From Deltaproteobacteria bacterium (GTDB lineage: Bacteria > Desulfobacterota > Desulfobacteria > Desulfobacterales > SG8-13): DNA of 7,205 nt. A program made the translations under genes and the position numbers. The notes beneath the pieces were generated by a model. It saw only the letters and a program-made list of their open reading frames with translations, was not told where the DNA came from and made no database searches. The stretch is taken from NCBI GenBank assembly GCA_030670715.1, contig DAOVBC010000113.1:1-7205 (forward strand). The letters are read 5' to 3'. This document shows, piece after piece, positions 6,094 to 7,205 of the stretch (positions are counted from its first letter, which is position 1; the number at the start of each line of letters is the position of its first letter).

Positions 6094-6131
6094 ACCTTTT
6101 CTCATGCAACTGTCAAGGTAAGTCCGTTCAG

Positions 6132-6141
6132 TCACGCGTGA
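6132..6141. repeat. Ten-base perfect palindrome TCACGCGTGA
   Basis: This is a perfect palindrome in the gene-free region between the two convergent genes, 21 bases before a run of eight T (6163-6170). It might be a protein binding site or simply chance; nothing nearby needs an operator on this side. Confidence 0.25.
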
Positions 6142-6256
6142 TATCAACACAGTTACGGCACATTTTTTTTAGCTCAGGAGTTGTCCAGCTGTTTTGTATT
6201 CAGTTGCAGTGCCCATATTATACTTACTTAAATTTTCTTCCAAGGATTCTAAAATA

Positions 6257-6796
6257 TCAGGCGTCCTCCCCTCCGACTGCAGACGGACCAAAGGGAGATC
6301 CCGGCGGGTAGGCCCGCTGGCCAAGTTCCCGGTCGATCATCAGAAGGCCGGACTTGTCCTCCCCCACCATTTCCAGTTCGTCGGTTATCTTGCCGGTGGA
6401 GGCTTCCTCCTCGATCTGTTCATCTGAAAACCATGCCAGCATCGGTTCGGACGCATAGTCTTTTTCTTCACGGGCGATGGTGGTCAATTCGTTTATCTTA
6501 CCGGTGATAAACTGCTCGTGTTCGAAAGCGTCCTGGAAGGCTTCCAGCGGTGAAGACCACTCGGTTTTAAGCTGTCTGACGTCCTGCAGCACAACCTGTC
6601 CACCGCGGTCGATTACATGCTGGAAAAATTTCATGGCATGGATCATTTCTTCATGAGCCTGGCAGCGCATCCAGTGCCCCATTCCGTCAAGGCTCTTTGA
6701 GTGAAAATATGCCGCCATTGAAAGATATATATAATAAGATTCCAGTTCGTTTTTGATCTGGTCATTGATTGCCCTGTTGAGTCTTTCTCCGATCAT
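6257..6796 (-). CDS. ftnA: Bacterial non-heme ferritin (FtnA type)
   Basis: This iron-storage protein assembles into a 24-subunit shell, oxidises Fe(II) and stores the mineral in the cytoplasm. The numbering matches Escherichia coli FtnA without gaps through the helical core. Ferroxidase residues are E17, E50 and H53 (HEEMIHAMKFF), E94 (FEHEQF), and Q127 and E130 (DEQIEEE); Tyr24 is also kept. No heme-binding methionine of the bacterioferritin type is evident. It is 179 residues long, about 14 more than E. coli FtnA, owing to a Pro/Gly-rich C-terminal tail (YPPGSPFGPSAVGGEDA). The start is fixed by AAGGAGAT five bases upstream. It is transcribed alone, towards the OsmC gene, and an operator-like palindrome lies upstream. 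Confidence 0.96.
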   Translation of the reverse strand: MIGERLNRAINDQIKNELESYYIYLSMAAYFHSKSLDGMGHWMRCQAHEEMIHAMKFFQHVIDRGGQVVLQDVRQLKTEWSSPLEAFQDAFEHEQFITGKINELTTIAREEKDYASEPMLAWFSDEQIEEEASTGKITDELEMVGEDKSGLLMIDRELGQRAYPPGSPFGPSAVGGEDA

Positions 6797-6801
6797 GTTT
6801 G

Positions 6802-6809
6802 ATCTCCTT
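6802..6809 (-). promoter_or_regulatory. Ribosome binding site of the ferritin gene
   Basis: On the minus strand AAGGAGAT ends 5 bases before the ATG at 6796. This near-perfect Shine-Dalgarno sequence confirms the start. Confidence 0.85.
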
Positions 6810-6831
6810 TTTATTGCATAAATCCGGGTTT

Positions 6832-6852
6832 CCTCATCCGGTTATGATGAAG
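6832..6852 (-). other. Small hairpin in the ferritin leader region
   Basis: TCATC (6834-6838) pairs with GATGA (6846-6850) around a 7-base loop, and flanking CC and GG could extend the stem past one bulged base. It lies about 36-56 bases upstream of the ferritin start and could be part of its leader RNA. The stem is short, so significance is uncertain. Confidence 0.2.
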
Positions 6853-6871
6853 GGGTTTTTAAAGATCTCTT

Positions 6872-6887
6872 TGATTAAACTTAATCA
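6872..6887 (-). promoter_or_regulatory. Operator-like palindrome upstream of ferritin
   Basis: TGATTAA (6872-6878) and TTAATCA (6881-6887) form a perfect inverted repeat with a 2-base spacer, about 75 bases before the ferritin ATG. The AT-rich TGAT...ATCA pattern resembles Fur or PerR-family sites, but spacing and core do not match the Fur 7-1-7 consensus. No convincing -35/-10 pair is visible next to it. Iron control is plausible from context only. Confidence 0.35.
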
Positions 6888-7139
6888 TTCGTAAGGGTAA
6901 CTCAACCGGTTTTTCCCCGGTCATCTTGAATATCACTTAAAAAAACCGGCAATCGCTGTTGTAAAAAATAAAGCGGCCGTCGGCCAAGTATTTGATTTTT
7001 TATGACTTTCCTGATAGTTTGACCTCACGAAAAATTTCATATAGTTACTTTAACCCGAACCGACCGATAAAATGACAGCGCTTTAATCTTTTTATGCCGC
7101 TTTCCATAATTATGTTCCGAAATACGGAATTACGGTATA

Positions 7140-7192
7140 AGTGGTTGTAGAAAAAAACGTTAGAATACCGGAACGTTTTTTTGACAACCACT
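7140..7192. repeat. Long two-part hairpin with A7/T7 tracts
   Basis: The outer stem is AGTGGTTGT (7140-7148) with ACAACCACT (7184-7192). The inner stem is AAAAAAACGTT (7151-7161) with AACGTTTTTTT (7172-7182). They are separated by AG on one side and G on the other, and the loop is 10 bases. In total 20 base pairs form in 53 bases. The paired A and T runs would let it work as a weak bidirectional terminator. It could also be the end of a small mobile palindrome or an RNA element running past the window. Confidence 0.6.
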
Positions 7193-7205
7193 ATAAGCGT
7201 TTCCA

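Larger units (their letters stand above)
6797..7205. other. Gene-free AT-rich region at the right edge
   Basis: No reading frame with coding character was found on either strand. The stretch includes the ferritin leader and palindrome, an inverted repeat CCGGTTTTT (6906-6914) / AAAAACCGG (6941-6949), the short palindrome GGCCG-T-CGGCC (6975-6985) between an A-rich and a T-rich tract, and the large hairpin at 7140-7192. A possible + strand promoter, TTGACC (7019-7024) with TATAGT (7040-7045), has a short 15-base spacer and is weak. Confidence 0.5.

Noticed and set aside
6194..6427. Plus-strand 77-residue frame overlapping the ferritin 3' end
   Set aside because: Most of it is antisense to a well-supported ferritin, and it has no Shine-Dalgarno site.
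6871..6888. FNR box upstream of ferritin
   Set aside because: TTGAT is present, but the spacing to the ATCA half is 8 bases rather than the 4 of the FNR consensus.
7151..7182. Integron attC site
   Set aside because: The hairpin has GTTAGAA on one side, but no matching core-site pair or cassette gene is present, and no integrase is seen.

Overview
The window looks like a bacterial chromosome contig from a Gram-negative, mid-GC organism. A tripartite-type efflux system with an outer-membrane lipoprotein shows it is didermic. The single-copy style isoprenoid genes, a bacterial ferritin and a stand-alone OsmC-like protein suggest a Desulfobacterota/deltaproteobacterial lineage, but no ribosomal or other strict marker gene is present, so this is an inference.

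Layout. (1) Positions 1-146 form an imperfect inverted repeat in which both strands encode the same short segment of an RND pump. The forward arm continues as the C-terminal part of an HAE1-type RND inner-membrane transporter (to 613). It is followed after 6 nt by its outer-membrane channel, an OprM/NodT-type lipoprotein (620-2041). (2) Positions 2157-4907 hold an isoprenoid block. The first gene is an unusual fusion of IspH (last step of the MEP pathway, making IPP/DMAPP) to a UbiA-type membrane prenyltransferase. The second is a short-chain polyprenyl diphosphate synthase (IspA type) with a TTG start. Together they could make C5 units, condense them, and transfer the product to an acceptor at the membrane. 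(3) Positions 4908-5421 carry no intact gene. They contain a gene-like reading frame that appears to have lost its start, and a sigma70-like promoter whose spacer is filled by a perfect palindrome. (4) An OsmC-family gene (5422-5973, +) and a ferritin (6257-6796, -) converge on an intergenic region that holds a long hairpin repeat of mobile-element-associated type. (5) Positions 6797-7205 are AT-rich and gene-free, with an operator-like palindrome upstream of the ferritin and a long A/T-rich hairpin near the right edge.

The most noteworthy item is the IspH-UbiA fusion, whose UbiA half keeps the second Asp-rich motif but has a degenerate first one. The second is the head-to-head RND palindrome at the left edge, which may be either an assembly or amplification chimera or a real rearrangement. 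No CRISPR array, tRNA, rRNA, insertion sequence transposase or phage gene was seen.
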